A DNA stretch of 64,000 nucleotides from JACJYC01 sp964558465. GTDB lineage: Bacteria > Bacteroidota > Bacteroidia > Chitinophagales > Saprospiraceae. A program made the position numbers and the translations under genes. Positions 1-7,703 of the stretch are shown one piece after another; the first letter of the stretch is position 1; each line of letters starts with the position of its first letter. The notes below the pieces were generated by a model. It was not told where the DNA came from. It did no database searches and saw nothing but the letters and a program-made list of their open reading frames with translations. The stretch lies in the NCBI GenBank assembly GCA_964558465.1, contig CAZLEF010000034.1, forward strand, positions 3,306 to 67,305, written 5' to 3'.

Positions 1-1120
1 CATCGAGTATGTTCCGGATCAGGCCGTCCAACTGGCGGCGGATGGCGTCCGTAGGTTCAAAATACCGTTTCCAGGCCCGGTTGCGCGCCTCCCGCACTTC
101 TTTGACCGCACGGGCCTCCAGTGCCTTCAGTTGTGCTTCTCCGGCGTATCCATTGGCCTGGATCCAAAGCCGGAACTGCCGGTTGCAATCATATTTTTGT
201 TCCCAGGCCAGTCTTTCCTCCGATTTGTACCGCTCATGGGAACCGGAAGTGGAATGGCCCTGCGGCTGTGTCAGCTCTTCAATATGGTAAACGGACGGGG
301 TGTGTGTACGGCGCATTTTTTCGGTACCCCGCCGGAACAAAGCGCATAACGCCGGATAATCCCAGCCTTTGACCTTATAAATATCCAGTCCGTCGCCCGG
401 TTTTTCTTCCTGGAATCCGGAAAGAACGGCGGATATGCTCTCTTTGGTGGTCTGGTATTTGGTGGGGACGGAGATCCCGTAGCCGTCATCCGCTACAACG
501 ACCGCCAAAGGAACTTGCAGCACACCGGCAGCATTCACTGTTTCCCAAAATACGCCTTCCGTTGTGCTGGCGTCGCCGATAATGCAAAAACAAACCTCGT
601 TCCCGTTGTTGGTGAAGGCGTTATCTCCAAGGTGGGTGGCTTCCCGGTAGACCTTTGAAGCAAATGCCAGACCAAGCCCGCGGGCCATCTGTCCGGCGGT
701 AGTGGAGATGTCGGAAGACAGGTTGTATTGTTCACGAAGTGGCAGCCAGTTTCCTTCCTGGTCTACAAAAGGCGTGGCATGGTGGTTGTTCATTTGCCTG
801 CCGCCGGAAAAGGGGTCGTTGTCGCCGTCTGCGTACAACTGGGCGAACATATCCTCCAGGCTGGCTATGCCCAGCGCCAGCAGCAGCGTATGCCCCCGGT
901 AATAATCCGCCCGGAAGTCTCCCCGTTTAAAAGCCTTGGCCATGGCAATCTGGAAGAGCTCTTTGCCGTCGTCGGAAACTCCGAATTTGGCTTTGCCCGT
1001 CAAAACTTCTTTCCGGATATAAAGGCTGAATTCCCTGCTCAGGCAGCAGATATAGTAATCGTGCAGCACTTCTTCCGCCCCAATGGCTTTTGCAGGGTAA
1101 TTGGCGATGGTTTTTTCCAA
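1..1120 (-). CDS. 2-oxoacid dehydrogenase E1 component (thiamine-diphosphate dependent), 3' part beyond window
   Basis: Reads without a stop through the left edge, so only the N-terminal ~373 residues are present. The frame shows the E1-alpha fold: CCLSREFSLYIRKEVLTGKA near the start, then GGRQMNNHHATP, and the thiamine-diphosphate region GDASTTEGVFWE followed by VVADDGYGIS. This is the pattern of the Bacteroidota branched-chain or pyruvate-type E1 in which alpha and beta subunits are often fused; the beta half would lie beyond position 1. It should decarboxylate a 2-oxoacid and pass the acyl group to an E2 lipoyl protein. No ATG is available near the N-terminus. A TTG at 1120-1118 is the best start, 39 bp from a TATCTTTG box on the same strand (1159-1166). 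The substrate cannot be told from this part. Confidence 0.85.
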   Translation of the reverse strand, partial: MEKTIANYPAKAIGAEEVLHDYYICCLSREFSLYIRKEVLTGKAKFGVSDDGKELFQIAMAKAFKRGDFRADYYRGHTLLLALGIASLEDMFAQLYADGDNDPFSGGRQMNNHHATPFVDQEGNWLPLREQYNLSSDISTTAGQMARGLGLAFASKVYREATHLGDNAFTNNGNEVCFCIIGDASTTEGVFWETVNAAGVLQVPLAVVVADDGYGISVPTKYQTTKESISAVLSGFQEEKPGDGLDIYKVKGWDYPALCALFRRGTEKMRRTHTPSVYHIEELTQPQGHSTSGSHERYKSEERLAWEQKYDCNRQFRLWIQANGYAGEAQLKALEARAVKEVREARNRAWKRYFEPTDAIRRQLDGLIRNILD

Positions 1121-1158
1121 TTTTGGCTGGCAGCTGGTTTGTAAAACAAGACTCCCGG

Positions 1159-1166
1159 CAAAGATA
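1159..1166 (-). promoter_or_regulatory. -7 promoter box of the E1 dehydrogenase gene
   Basis: On the minus strand this reads TATCTTTG, matching the Bacteroidota -7 consensus TAnnTTTG. It lies 39 bp ahead of the proposed TTG start of the E1 gene. No clear -33 element was identified. Confidence 0.5.
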
Positions 1167-1246
1167 CAATAAATTTAATTTGGGGTGGCGCGGCAGGAAG
1201 AATTGAGCCGGTTTCGGTCATCCAAAAGTTGCGTTTTTTACAAAAT

Positions 1247-1885
1247 CTAAACCCAAAAGACCGAGCGCCAAAACAAAACAAGACCAAATAAAATCAATAC
1301 TGCGCCCGATATGCGGCGCAATAAAACAATATGATTTTCTTTTAACCAGGGCCTGATCTTTTTTGCCAGCAATACCTTGGCAAGATCCGTGAGGATGATT
1401 ACGCCCAGAATGCTGCCGAAAAAAAAGCCTGCCTGGCGCCTGCCCCAGTTTTCAGCCAGCACGTAGGCCGTCATGACCGTAATCCAGAAAAAAACAGTAA
1501 AAGGATTGACCGTATTGATGAGAAACCCCTTCACCCATAAAGCCGCATAGGTGGAGGGCAAGTGGCCGCCGGTTGGCCTGGGCGCCCTGGGCCGGGTAAA
1601 AACCGTATACAACCCAAAAAGCGATAAAACAATCCCTCCTGCAATGCCGAGGTGGGCGGCATAAGTTTGCCAACTCACCCAACGCTGAAGGGCTTCAAGC
1701 CCGCTGTATACGCCAATGATAAACATCAGATCGCTGACCCAGACCCCCAGACCAATGGCTGCTCCCGCCCGGAAACCCGATTCTACCCCCGCCTGCACCA
1801 GGGCAAAAAAGATCGGCCCCGTCATGACGGCCAGAACCAGCCCTAACTTGATCCCCTGCCAGATAATATCTGCGTTGGTGGCCAT
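1247..1885 (-). CDS. LysE/RhtB family amino-acid exporter
   Basis: A 212-residue very hydrophobic protein with about six predicted membrane segments, the usual size and topology of LysE/RhtB translocators. The N-terminal segment GLVLAVMTGPIFFALVQAGV carries the family's Pro-rich signature (typically GxxxxxxPGP), and FLINTVNPFTVFFWITVM is the second conserved block after the cytoplasmic loop. Members export amino acids or related metabolites through the inner membrane. The substrate cannot be predicted. It starts at an ATG just after an inverted GAGGAACT repeat (1895-1952) and stands alone between the E1 and universal stress genes on the same strand, so it may be transcribed separately. Confidence 0.85.
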   Translation of the reverse strand: MATNADIIWQGIKLGLVLAVMTGPIFFALVQAGVESGFRAGAAIGLGVWVSDLMFIIGVYSGLEALQRWVSWQTYAAHLGIAGGIVLSLFGLYTVFTRPRAPRPTGGHLPSTYAALWVKGFLINTVNPFTVFFWITVMTAYVLAENWGRRQAGFFFGSILGVIILTDLAKVLLAKKIRPWLKENHIVLLRRISGAVLILFGLVLFWRSVFWV

Positions 1886-1894
1886 TGATGTATT

Positions 1895-1952
1895 TTGAGG
1901 AACTGAGGAACTGAGGAACTGAGGAATCGAAATCAGTTCCTCGATTCCTCAA
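1895..1952. repeat. Inverted low-complexity repeat, unit GAGGAACT
   Basis: Three to four copies of GAGGAACT face the complementary AGTTCCTCGATTCCTC after a short spacer, so transcripts from either side can form a hairpin between the LysE and Usp genes. The same words recur at 3070-3165, 51832-51895 and 58890-58925. Confidence 0.7.
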
Positions 1953-1961
1953 TAATAAGAT

Positions 1962-2816
1962 TTATTTCAACACCAGCAAAGGGTGTGTGGTCATCATGGC
2001 CATTTTTTTGGTCTGGCTCTTGTGGAACAAACGTTCCAGGAAAGGATAATGCGGCCCGTACATGATGACGAGGTCTGCCTTGCGATCATTGGAAAAAGCT
2101 TCCAGTTCCGCAGGTATATCCTTCCCGCTCAGGCTGTGAAACTGTATTTGAAGGGCAGGCGACTTGTTTTCAAAAAAACCGCCCAGGAAAGCAAAATCCA
2201 TTGCCTCCTCAATCGATTCACCGGTTTGCACATGCACACAATGCAGGGTAACCCCGAATGGTTCCAGCATTTTGCCGGCACGCCAGATCTGGAGGGGGTC
2301 GGCCTCCCGGAGGTTGGAGCCATAGACTACGGTATGGATATCCTGGACTGCTGCCTTTTCGGGTACGACCCAAACCGGGCAATGCGCGTGGCTGATCACG
2401 CCGGCTGCGACGCTGCCGAACACTTTTTCCAGCACATTGTGTTCGCCATTGGTCCCCATTACGATCAGATCCACCTCTTCATTTTTGGCCAGGCGGTTGA
2501 TGGATTCCACCGGGGCGCCGACTTCCACTTCCTGGTAAATTTCCGGGATGGATTTTAACAGACCGGCAGCCTGCACCTGAGCCAACCCTTTTTCCACAAA
2601 CCCAGGCAGCAAGGTGGAACGGACCGCCTCGATTTTGTCATTGGTCGCACGCGCTGCCACCGTTGGCAGATCCATCATTTCATATTCAGGATAAACGACG
2701 TGGGTGATCAGGATCCTGGCCCCGTAACGGTCGGCCAGCATCAGGCAATACCGCCAGGCATTCTCAGCCGTTAGGGAAAAATCGGTCGGGAACAATATTT
2801 TTGATACCTCTTTCAT
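1962..2816 (-). CDS. Universal stress protein, tandem UspA domains
   Basis: A 284-residue protein built of two Usp domains. The N-terminal domain opens with KILFPTDFSLTAENAWRYCL and contains the nucleotide-binding style motif VMGTNGEHNVLEKVFGSVAA (family pattern GxxGx9GS) followed by CPVWVVP. The C-terminal half (from about residue 160) repeats the fold in degenerate form (VVYGSNLREAD, LVIMYGPHYPF) and lacks the full glycine signature, so only the first domain is likely to bind ATP. Such tandem Usp proteins are cytosolic stress or energy-state proteins in Bacteroidota; the exact role is unknown. It is a single gene with a repeat-filled 368-bp spacer upstream. Confidence 0.88.
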   Translation of the reverse strand: MKEVSKILFPTDFSLTAENAWRYCLMLADRYGARILITHVVYPEYEMMDLPTVAARATNDKIEAVRSTLLPGFVEKGLAQVQAAGLLKSIPEIYQEVEVGAPVESINRLAKNEEVDLIVMGTNGEHNVLEKVFGSVAAGVISHAHCPVWVVPEKAAVQDIHTVVYGSNLREADPLQIWRAGKMLEPFGVTLHCVHVQTGESIEEAMDFAFLGGFFENKSPALQIQFHSLSGKDIPAELEAFSNDRKADLVIMYGPHYPFLERLFHKSQTKKMAMMTTHPLLVLK

Positions 2817-2949
2817 GGTCCTTTTTTATCTGCAATTTTGACAAAAAAAGAGAAGGCATCAATGATTTCAGACAGGGAGAATGTTGATAATAATCAGTGG
2901 GGGGGTTGGCCCGCCTACGCCACGCTTTAAGGCGTGGCTGCGGCGGGTA

Positions 2950-3165
2950 AAGGTTGGGGGTTGTTTGGAGTGGTTGGGGGTTGTTTGGAGTGGTTTGGAG
3001 TGGTTTGAGGTTGTTTGGGGTTGTTTGGGGTTGTTTGGGGTTGTTTGTCCATAGGTCCTCCTTTGGAGGGGGTTTCGAATCCTCAGTTCCTCGAATCCTC
3101 GAATCCTCAGTTCCTCGAATCCTCGAATCCTCGATTCCTCGATTCCTCAGTTTGAGGATTTGAGG
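2950..3165. repeat. Composite low-complexity repeat: GT-rich 10-mer array, TCCATAGG word, CCTCGAAT array
   Basis: The stretch 2817-3184 has no credible gene. From 2950 to about 3048 it holds near-perfect repeats of a 10-mer, GGTTGTTTGG. Then comes the word TTTGTCCATAGGTCCTCC, then repeats of TCCTCGAATCCTCAGT to 3165. The same modules, in the same order or reverse-complemented, recur at 25150-25335, 55185-55225 and 58730-58925. Any open frame here is a translated repeat. Confidence 0.8.
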
Positions 3166-3184
3166 CGGTCAGGTTTCCGTTAAA

Positions 3185-3757
3185 CTATTCCCTCTGCCCG
3201 GGATACTTGTCGTGCCTCGGAATGGGTTCAACGAGCAGCACGCGGTTATCGATCACATCGACCACCCTGACCGGCGTACCGCGCGGGATCTCCTGGCCGG
3301 CGGTGATGGCCTCCAGTTCACGGGGCGCCTCCCGAAGATTGAGGTGTACTTTTCCGAATCCGTTCCGGTGAGAAGGGATGGGTTGCAAAACCTCACCAAC
3401 GCTGGTGCGGTAATCTCCGGTCTTTTTTCCGGACTTTGTTTTGCGGGATGCAACCTTCTGGTGAAGGAAGATAACAGAAAAACCGGCAATAGCGGCAACA
3501 GCCGGCATCCAGTACCAGTTGGCCGGCGTAAGGAAAAGCGCATTGGACCAACCCAGAACAGCAAAAAACAAAAAGACCTGCTGCGCGTTTAACCACCGTT
3601 TTGAATCCGGGACTTCCTTCCGGTCCTGGTACATTTCAAACTGGCGAAGCACAAAAAAGATACCCAGCAACAGCGTGCAAATGATTGCTATGCTCCAGAA
3701 AGCCTGCTTCAACGCGTCAAGGCTGCTCCACCATCCTGCAATAAACAGTAACTGCAT
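3185..3757 (-). CDS. NfeD-like membrane protein with C-terminal OB fold
   Basis: A 190-residue protein. Residues about 1-100 contain four hydrophobic segments (for example AFWSIAIICTLLLGIFFVL and a pair around NALFLTPANWYWMPAVAAIA). After a basic linker, residues about 115-185 form a small beta-rich domain: VGEVLQPIPSHRNGFGKVHL, then EIPRGTPVRVVDVIDNRVLL. This resembles the NfeD OB fold, which normally reads G-x-V-x-x-x-l-x-P-x-G-x-v and ends with G-x-x-L-x-V-x-P. NfeD proteins partner with stomatin/flotillin membrane proteins, but no partner gene is adjacent here. The call rests on domain pattern, so a generic membrane-anchored OB protein remains possible. Confidence 0.6.
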   Translation of the reverse strand: MQLLFIAGWWSSLDALKQAFWSIAIICTLLLGIFFVLRQFEMYQDRKEVPDSKRWLNAQQVFLFFAVLGWSNALFLTPANWYWMPAVAAIAGFSVIFLHQKVASRKTKSGKKTGDYRTSVGEVLQPIPSHRNGFGKVHLNLREAPRELEAITAGQEIPRGTPVRVVDVIDNRVLLVEPIPRHDKYPGQRE

Positions 3758-4057
3758 CTTTCATGATTGCTTCATCCGGCAAAATTAGGCCGGCTTCGGG
3801 AAAGAACCCGATTCAATAGACGAAAGCCCGGTCTTTCTCGGCAAACGGATGATCCGGCGGGCAGTCCTGCAGTTGCCTCCGTCGCCGATCTGTGTGGCTC
3901 TGGCGGATAAAAACCAGCGGTCTTTGCAGCGGATTTTGTAAGGGAAACGCAGCAAGGACTGCCAACTGTGCCACTGGGACCTCTTTGGGGCAGACGGCCA
4001 CCTGCCAACTAAAAAAACTGTTTCCCCTCTTTTCTTGGCCCGCCCAAAGAATTCCCG
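3758..4057. other. Intergenic region upstream of prs, nothing recognised
   Basis: About 300 bp between the divergently oriented NfeD-like gene and prs. Open frames exist on both strands but none shows a recognisable protein pattern or a start with promoter. Apart from the prs -7 box at its right end I see no structure. Confidence 0.5.
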
Positions 4058-4065
4058 TACTTTTG
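4058..4065 (+). promoter_or_regulatory. -7 promoter box of prs
   Basis: TACTTTTG fits TAnnTTTG. Transcription should begin near 4071-4073. That would leave the ATG at 4070 outside the message and makes the ATG at 4097 the better start of prs. Confidence 0.6.
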
Positions 4066-4096
4066 TGTTATGATTCCCATCATTCCTGCGACTGAC

Positions 4097-5029
4097 ATGG
4101 TTGAAGTAAAACTGTTTTCTGGATCAAAATCCCGCTATTTATCCGAGCAAATTGCGGATTTCTACCAACAACCCCTCGGCGACCTGGAAATCCTGCGGTT
4201 CAGCGACGGTGAAATGCAGCCGGTCATCAAAGAATCCGTCCGGGGCGCTTTTGTGTTTTTTATCCAATCCACTTTCGCGCCTGCCGAAAACCTGATGGAA
4301 CTCCTGCTGCTGATCGATGCCGCCAAACGAGCCTCCGCCGGCTACATCACCGCAGTGATCCCTTATTTCGGGTACGCGCGTCAGGACCGAAAGGACAAAC
4401 CCCGGGTTCCCATTTCCGCCAAACTGGTGGCAGACCTCCTGGAAGCCGCCGGCGCCAACCGGATCATGACCATGGACCTGCACGCCGACCAGATCCAGGG
4501 TTTTTTCAATATCCCCGTTGACCACCTGCAAAGCGAAGCCATTTATTTTCCTTATTTGCAGGAACAAGACCTGAGCAACGTCATTTTTGCCTCTCCCGAC
4601 GTGGGTGGCGTCAAACGGGCCCGCATTTACGCCAAACAATTCAACCGCAACCTGGTCATCTGCGATAAATACCGGAAAAAAGCCAATGAAATTGCCGGAA
4701 TGACCGTCATCGGTGACGTAGACGGCGCAGATGTCATCCTTGTCGACGACCTCGCCGATACCGCAGGCACCCTTTGCCGGGCCGCAGAAGCCCTGATGGA
4801 AAAAGGCGCAAAAAGTGTCCGGGCTTTGTGCACCCACCCTGTTCTTTCAGGAAAAGCCTTCGAAAACATCGAAAATTCACACCTCACCGAGCTGCTGGTC
4901 TGCGACACCATCCCGTTTCAAAAAAAATCTCCCAAGATCAAGGTCATGTCCACCGGAAAGCTTTTTGCGCGCGCTATCCGCAATACTCATGAGCATAAAT
5001 CCATTTCGGCTTTGTTTGTGGGAGGATAG
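4097..5029 (+). CDS. prs: Ribose-phosphate pyrophosphokinase
   Basis: Makes PRPP from ribose 5-phosphate and ATP for nucleotide, histidine and tryptophan synthesis in the cytosol. The 310-residue product starts MVEVKLFSGSKSRYLSEQIA, keeps the catalytic block YFGYARQDRKDKPR, the MDLHADQIQGFF segment and the PRPP-loop VDDLADTAGTL. The length is typical of class I enzymes. An upstream in-frame ATG at 4070 would add nine residues, but it lies on the expected transcription start, and family members begin at the chosen Met. The stop codon is followed immediately by a 9-bp tandem repeat. rplY follows with its own promoter, the common prs-ctc neighbourhood. Confidence 0.95.
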   Translation: MVEVKLFSGSKSRYLSEQIADFYQQPLGDLEILRFSDGEMQPVIKESVRGAFVFFIQSTFAPAENLMELLLLIDAAKRASAGYITAVIPYFGYARQDRKDKPRVPISAKLVADLLEAAGANRIMTMDLHADQIQGFFNIPVDHLQSEAIYFPYLQEQDLSNVIFASPDVGGVKRARIYAKQFNRNLVICDKYRKKANEIAGMTVIGDVDGADVILVDDLADTAGTLCRAAEALMEKGAKSVRALCTHPVLSGKAFENIENSHLTELLVCDTIPFQKKSPKIKVMSTGKLFARAIRNTHEHKSISALFVGG

Positions 5030-5095
5030 TTCGATTGATTCGATTGATTCGATTGATTCGATTGATTCGATTGATTCGATTGATTCGATCCAATC
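5030..5095. repeat. 9-bp tandem repeat TTCGATTGA x6
   Basis: Six perfect copies of TTCGATTGA begin at 5030, the base right after the prs stop codon, and run to 5083. A degenerate copy and the partly complementary CCAATCAAT follow. The same unit appears three times near 58745. It lies between prs and the rplY promoter. Confidence 0.9.
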
Positions 5096-5140
5096 AATAA
5101 AAAAATATTCCCCACACTAAAGAATATTCCAACAATCTCC

Positions 5141-5148
5141 TATCTTTG
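5141..5148 (+). promoter_or_regulatory. -7 promoter box of rplY
   Basis: TATCTTTG, an exact TAnnTTTG match, about 54 bp ahead of the rplY ATG. It shows that rplY is not dependent on read-through from prs. Confidence 0.6.
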
Positions 5149-5201
5149 CGCGCCCATTCAGGGATTGGAACTTTTTGGGAAGCGGAAAAATTAAATCAAT
5201 C

Positions 5202-5786
5202 ATGAAGGAACTTGTTGCTATTAAAGGCGAACCACGCGCTGACCTTGGCAAAAAAGGCGCCAAAAGCGTGCGGCATAATGGTAAAATACCCTGTGTTTTA
5301 TATGGCAAAGATGGAGTCGTACATTTCTCCGTTACTCCGCCTGATGTAAAAAGCATCGTATATACTTCCGATTTTAAACTGGCCGAAGTAGAAGTAGCCG
5401 GTAAAAAATACAAGTGTTACCTGAAAGACAAACAATTCCACCCGGTGGATGAAAAGATCCTCCACCTGGATTTCCTGGCGCTTTCAGATGGCCAGAAGAT
5501 CAATGTGGAAGTCCCCGTACGATTCAGCGGCCAGGCCAAAGGCGTGAAAATCGGCGGCAAATTGCAGCAAAATCTGCGCACCGTCAAAATCAAAACCACA
5601 CCGGAATTCCTGGTTGAGGAAGTCACCGTAGATGTATCCCACCTGGAATTGGGCCAATCCATCCGGGTCCGCGATATCGCTCCGATCAAAGGCGTGGAGA
5701 TCATGAATTCGCCGGGTATTCCCCTGGCGACCATCGAGATCCCGCGTGCATTGCGCAGCGCAACCACCGCAGCTGAGAAGGCTTAA
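5202..5786 (+). CDS. rplY: 50S ribosomal protein L25 / general stress protein Ctc
   Basis: Binds 5S rRNA in the large ribosomal subunit. The 194-residue product has the two-domain layout of the long (Ctc/TL5) form. The N-terminal L25 domain is IKGEPRADLGKKGAKSVRHN then GKIPCVLYGK. The C-terminal beta domain runs from about residue 95, with VPVRFSGQAKGVKIGG and VDVSHLELGQSIRVRDI. The start is the ATG of MKELVAIKGE; a TTG nine codons earlier has no family support. It is transcribed from the box at 5141 and ends in a strong hairpin terminator at 5812-5846. Confidence 0.95.
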   Translation: MKELVAIKGEPRADLGKKGAKSVRHNGKIPCVLYGKDGVVHFSVTPPDVKSIVYTSDFKLAEVEVAGKKYKCYLKDKQFHPVDEKILHLDFLALSDGQKINVEVPVRFSGQAKGVKIGGKLQQNLRTVKIKTTPEFLVEEVTVDVSHLELGQSIRVRDIAPIKGVEIMNSPGIPLATIEIPRALRSATTAAEKA

Positions 5787-5811
5787 TACGCCGCAGCATA
5801 CTTTCATCCGT

Positions 5812-5850
5812 ACAAAAGGCGTACCCTGGCAAGGTGCGCCTTTTGTGTTT
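5812..5850 (+). terminator. Intrinsic terminator after rplY
   Basis: The arm ACAAAAGGCGTACC pairs with GGTGCGCCTTTTGT around a seven-base loop. The T-rich 3' arm runs into TGTTT. It is 26 bp after the rplY stop, the best terminator in this part of the window. Confidence 0.8.
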
Positions 5851-5886
5851 ATAGTGTTTCAGCGTTAACCATGTAACCATACAACC

Positions 5887-6666
5887 ATGAAAAACCTCCT
5901 CCGCGTAAGCCTCCTTCAATCCGCCCTTCACTGGGAACAAATACAGGCAAACCTTGACAACTTTTCCAGGCGCATCAACCTCCTGGCAGGCCAAACCGAC
6001 CTGATCCTTTTGCCGGAAATGTTTTCAACCGGTTTCACCATGAACGCCGCCAACCTGGCCGAAACCATGACCGGCCCCACCCTCCTCTGGATGACCCGCC
6101 AGGCCGAATCCACCGGCGCCGCAGTCGCAGGCAGCTTTATCGCCACAGAAAACGGCCGGTATTTCAACCGTTTCGTGTTTATGCAGCCGGACGGCCAATA
6201 CCATACCTACGACAAACGCCACCTCTTTACCCTGGCCGGCGAACACGAACATTTTACCCCTGGCGCTACCCGCACGGTCATCGAATGGAAAGGCTGGAAG
6301 CTCCTGCCCCAGATCTGTTATGACCTGCGTTTCCCGGTCTGGAGCCGCAATACCGACGATTATGACCTGCTTCTCTATGTCGCCAACTGGCCTGACCGCC
6401 GCGGATTCCACTGGCGCTCGCTCCTCACGGCCCGGGCCATTGAAAATCAGGTGTACACCCTCGGCCTCAATATCACCGGGACAGACGGCAACGGATTGGA
6501 ATACGCCGGGGACTCCGCCATCACCGATTATTCAGGCCATACCCTCCTCCGCGTTTCCCGCCTGGAAGAAACCCTGACCGCTACCTTGGACCTGGAAAGC
6601 CAGCAAGCTTACCGGCTGAAACTGGGATTTTTGAAGGACCGGGATGGGTTTGAGATTTTGGGGTGA
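5887..6666 (+). CDS. Omega-amidase / nitrilase-superfamily amidohydrolase (YafV/Nit2-like)
   Basis: A 259-residue cytosolic C-N hydrolase. The nitrilase triad is visible: Glu44 in LLPEMFSTGF, Lys110 in YDKRHLF and Cys144 in QICYDLRFPVW. The sequence matches the omega-amidase branch (E. coli YafV, mammalian Nit2), which hydrolyses 2-oxoglutaramate or 2-oxosuccinamate, the repair step after glutamine transamination. This is family knowledge, not shown here. The length is typical. It is a single gene after the rplY terminator; upstream sequence has no clear promoter box. A closely related but distinct nitrilase activity cannot be excluded. Confidence 0.88.
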   Translation: MKNLLRVSLLQSALHWEQIQANLDNFSRRINLLAGQTDLILLPEMFSTGFTMNAANLAETMTGPTLLWMTRQAESTGAAVAGSFIATENGRYFNRFVFMQPDGQYHTYDKRHLFTLAGEHEHFTPGATRTVIEWKGWKLLPQICYDLRFPVWSRNTDDYDLLLYVANWPDRRGFHWRSLLTARAIENQVYTLGLNITGTDGNGLEYAGDSAITDYSGHTLLRVSRLEETLTATLDLESQQAYRLKLGFLKDRDGFEILG

Positions 6667-6847
6667 GGAGGGGCCCGCGCGGCACCTGCCCCTGAAGGGG
6701 GCCTGCGCTTCTGGGCCGTATTCAAACCAGCCGATTCCGATTTTACCCCGACAACCCAACCCTTGCCCCTGAAGGGGGAAGGTAATATTGCAATTGAATG
6801 GCTCAACAAAATTCAGATCCTGGCTGCAATTTGAGTCTTGATAGCCT

Positions 6848-7012
6848 CTAGTGCCCCTGACACTAAATTCCTTAACATTAAATGGCCCCTTTTGCCGCCA
6901 TACTGCGTTGCTCGTTGGTCATATAGTCCCGCTATGCTCCCGCCTCGCGCCTTGTCTGACGACAAAATGGTCTCATTTAATCTGTTAAGTTACTTAATGC
7001 CAGGGGCACTAG
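6848..7012. mobile_element. MITE-like palindromic element
   Basis: A 165-bp element bounded by perfect 12-bp terminal inverted repeats: CTAGTGCCCCTG at 6848-6859 and its complement at 7001-7012. The complementarity continues imperfectly for roughly 45 bp on each side (both arms contain CTTAACA followed by TTAAATG). The centre (6899-6960) is GC-rich with no open frame of note. No transposase is present. The right arm forms the 3' end of the DUF559 gene. I see no unambiguous target-site duplication. The rest of 6667-6847 holds no recognisable gene. Confidence 0.7.
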
Positions 7013-7357
7013 TACTTCAGGTAAATTTTGTATTATTTCTTCGTTTGAAAACCGGATTACTTTAATGCCAAGGCTTTCCAGCCTGGCGGTTCTTTCCTCG
7101 TCTGCAGATATTTGAAAGGGATCGTCGTGATATTTACCATCTAATTCTATTGCCAACCTGGCTTTATGACAATAAAAATCAAGGATATACCTGTCAACCG
7201 GATGTTGTCGTCTGACTTTTATCCCACCTATTTGATTTAGTCGGACATTATTCCATAAGGTTTCTTCGGCCGGAGTCATTCTGTTCCGCAAGTCCTCCGC
7301 AAATCTAAAAATAGGTTTTCTTGCACCAAAGTGCATTCTGGGCTTTTCTTCTTCCAT
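6977..7357 (-). CDS. DUF559 (endonuclease-like) protein with element-derived C-terminus
   Basis: A 126-residue DUF559 protein, a family with a Vsr/PD-(D/E)XK-like nuclease fold and no settled function. Visible family features are MTPAEETLWNNVR, then the putative active-site strand RYILDFYCHKARLAIELDG (Asp60, Glu71), and a terminal TARLESLGIKVIRFSNEEI. Residues 116-126 and the stop codon lie inside the MITE-like element at 6848-7012, so the natural C-terminus has been replaced by element-encoded residues (LVPLALSNLTD). The core fold appears complete and activity may be retained. Such genes are often solitary accessory genes in Bacteroidota. Confidence 0.8.
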   Translation of the reverse strand: MEEEKPRMHFGARKPIFRFAEDLRNRMTPAEETLWNNVRLNQIGGIKVRRQHPVDRYILDFYCHKARLAIELDGKYHDDPFQISADEERTARLESLGIKVIRFSNEEIIQNLPEVLVPLALSNLTD

Positions 7358-7436
7358 TTTTGTGGTTTTAGGTTTTAAAATGTAAAATTAAAAAATATTT
7401 TTGAGAAATTTTATGCAGATTTATCAGAAATATGGT

Positions 7437-7580
7437 GCTATACTCAACGGCAGTAGGTTTTGTGCCAGCCCATACTGGTTGTGCCCACGCTCACCCCGTC
7501 CCCGCGTCTTCTGCGCGGCAGGCTCTAAAGGCGGCGCCTTCCCATAAATGCACAAAACCTACTACAGCGAAGTATATAAC
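7437..7580. repeat. Second palindromic element with 14-bp inverted repeats
   Basis: AGTAGGTTTTGTGC at 7452-7465 is the exact complement of 7550-7563, with 84 bp between. Outside these, TATACT words on both flanks extend the match imperfectly to about 7437 and 7580. The interior is GC-rich and codes for nothing recognisable. It lies in the 346-bp spacer 7358-7703 between the DUF559 gene and the M1 peptidase gene; the rest of the spacer shows nothing else. Confidence 0.65.
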
Positions 7581-7703
7581 CATCCGCTCACTTTTGAACG
7601 GCTCAGAAGCGCCGGCCCCCTCCAGGGGCAGGGGCAGCGCGGGCATTTTCCTCCATCCCCCACAATAAAAACCCCGAAATTCGCATCTTAACTAAAAAAA
7701 AAC

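Noticed and set aside
3813..4008. Minus-strand open frames of 60-80 codons upstream of prs
   Set aside because: No family resemblance, no start with promoter, arginine/proline-rich composition typical of antisense frames in GC-rich DNA.
4070..4096. Upstream ATG of prs as translation start
   Set aside because: It coincides with the predicted transcription start and family proteins begin at the ATG at 4097.
6848..7012. Insertion sequence with transposase
   Set aside because: Terminal repeats are present but the 165 bp contains no transposase or remnant, so only a non-autonomous element is supported.
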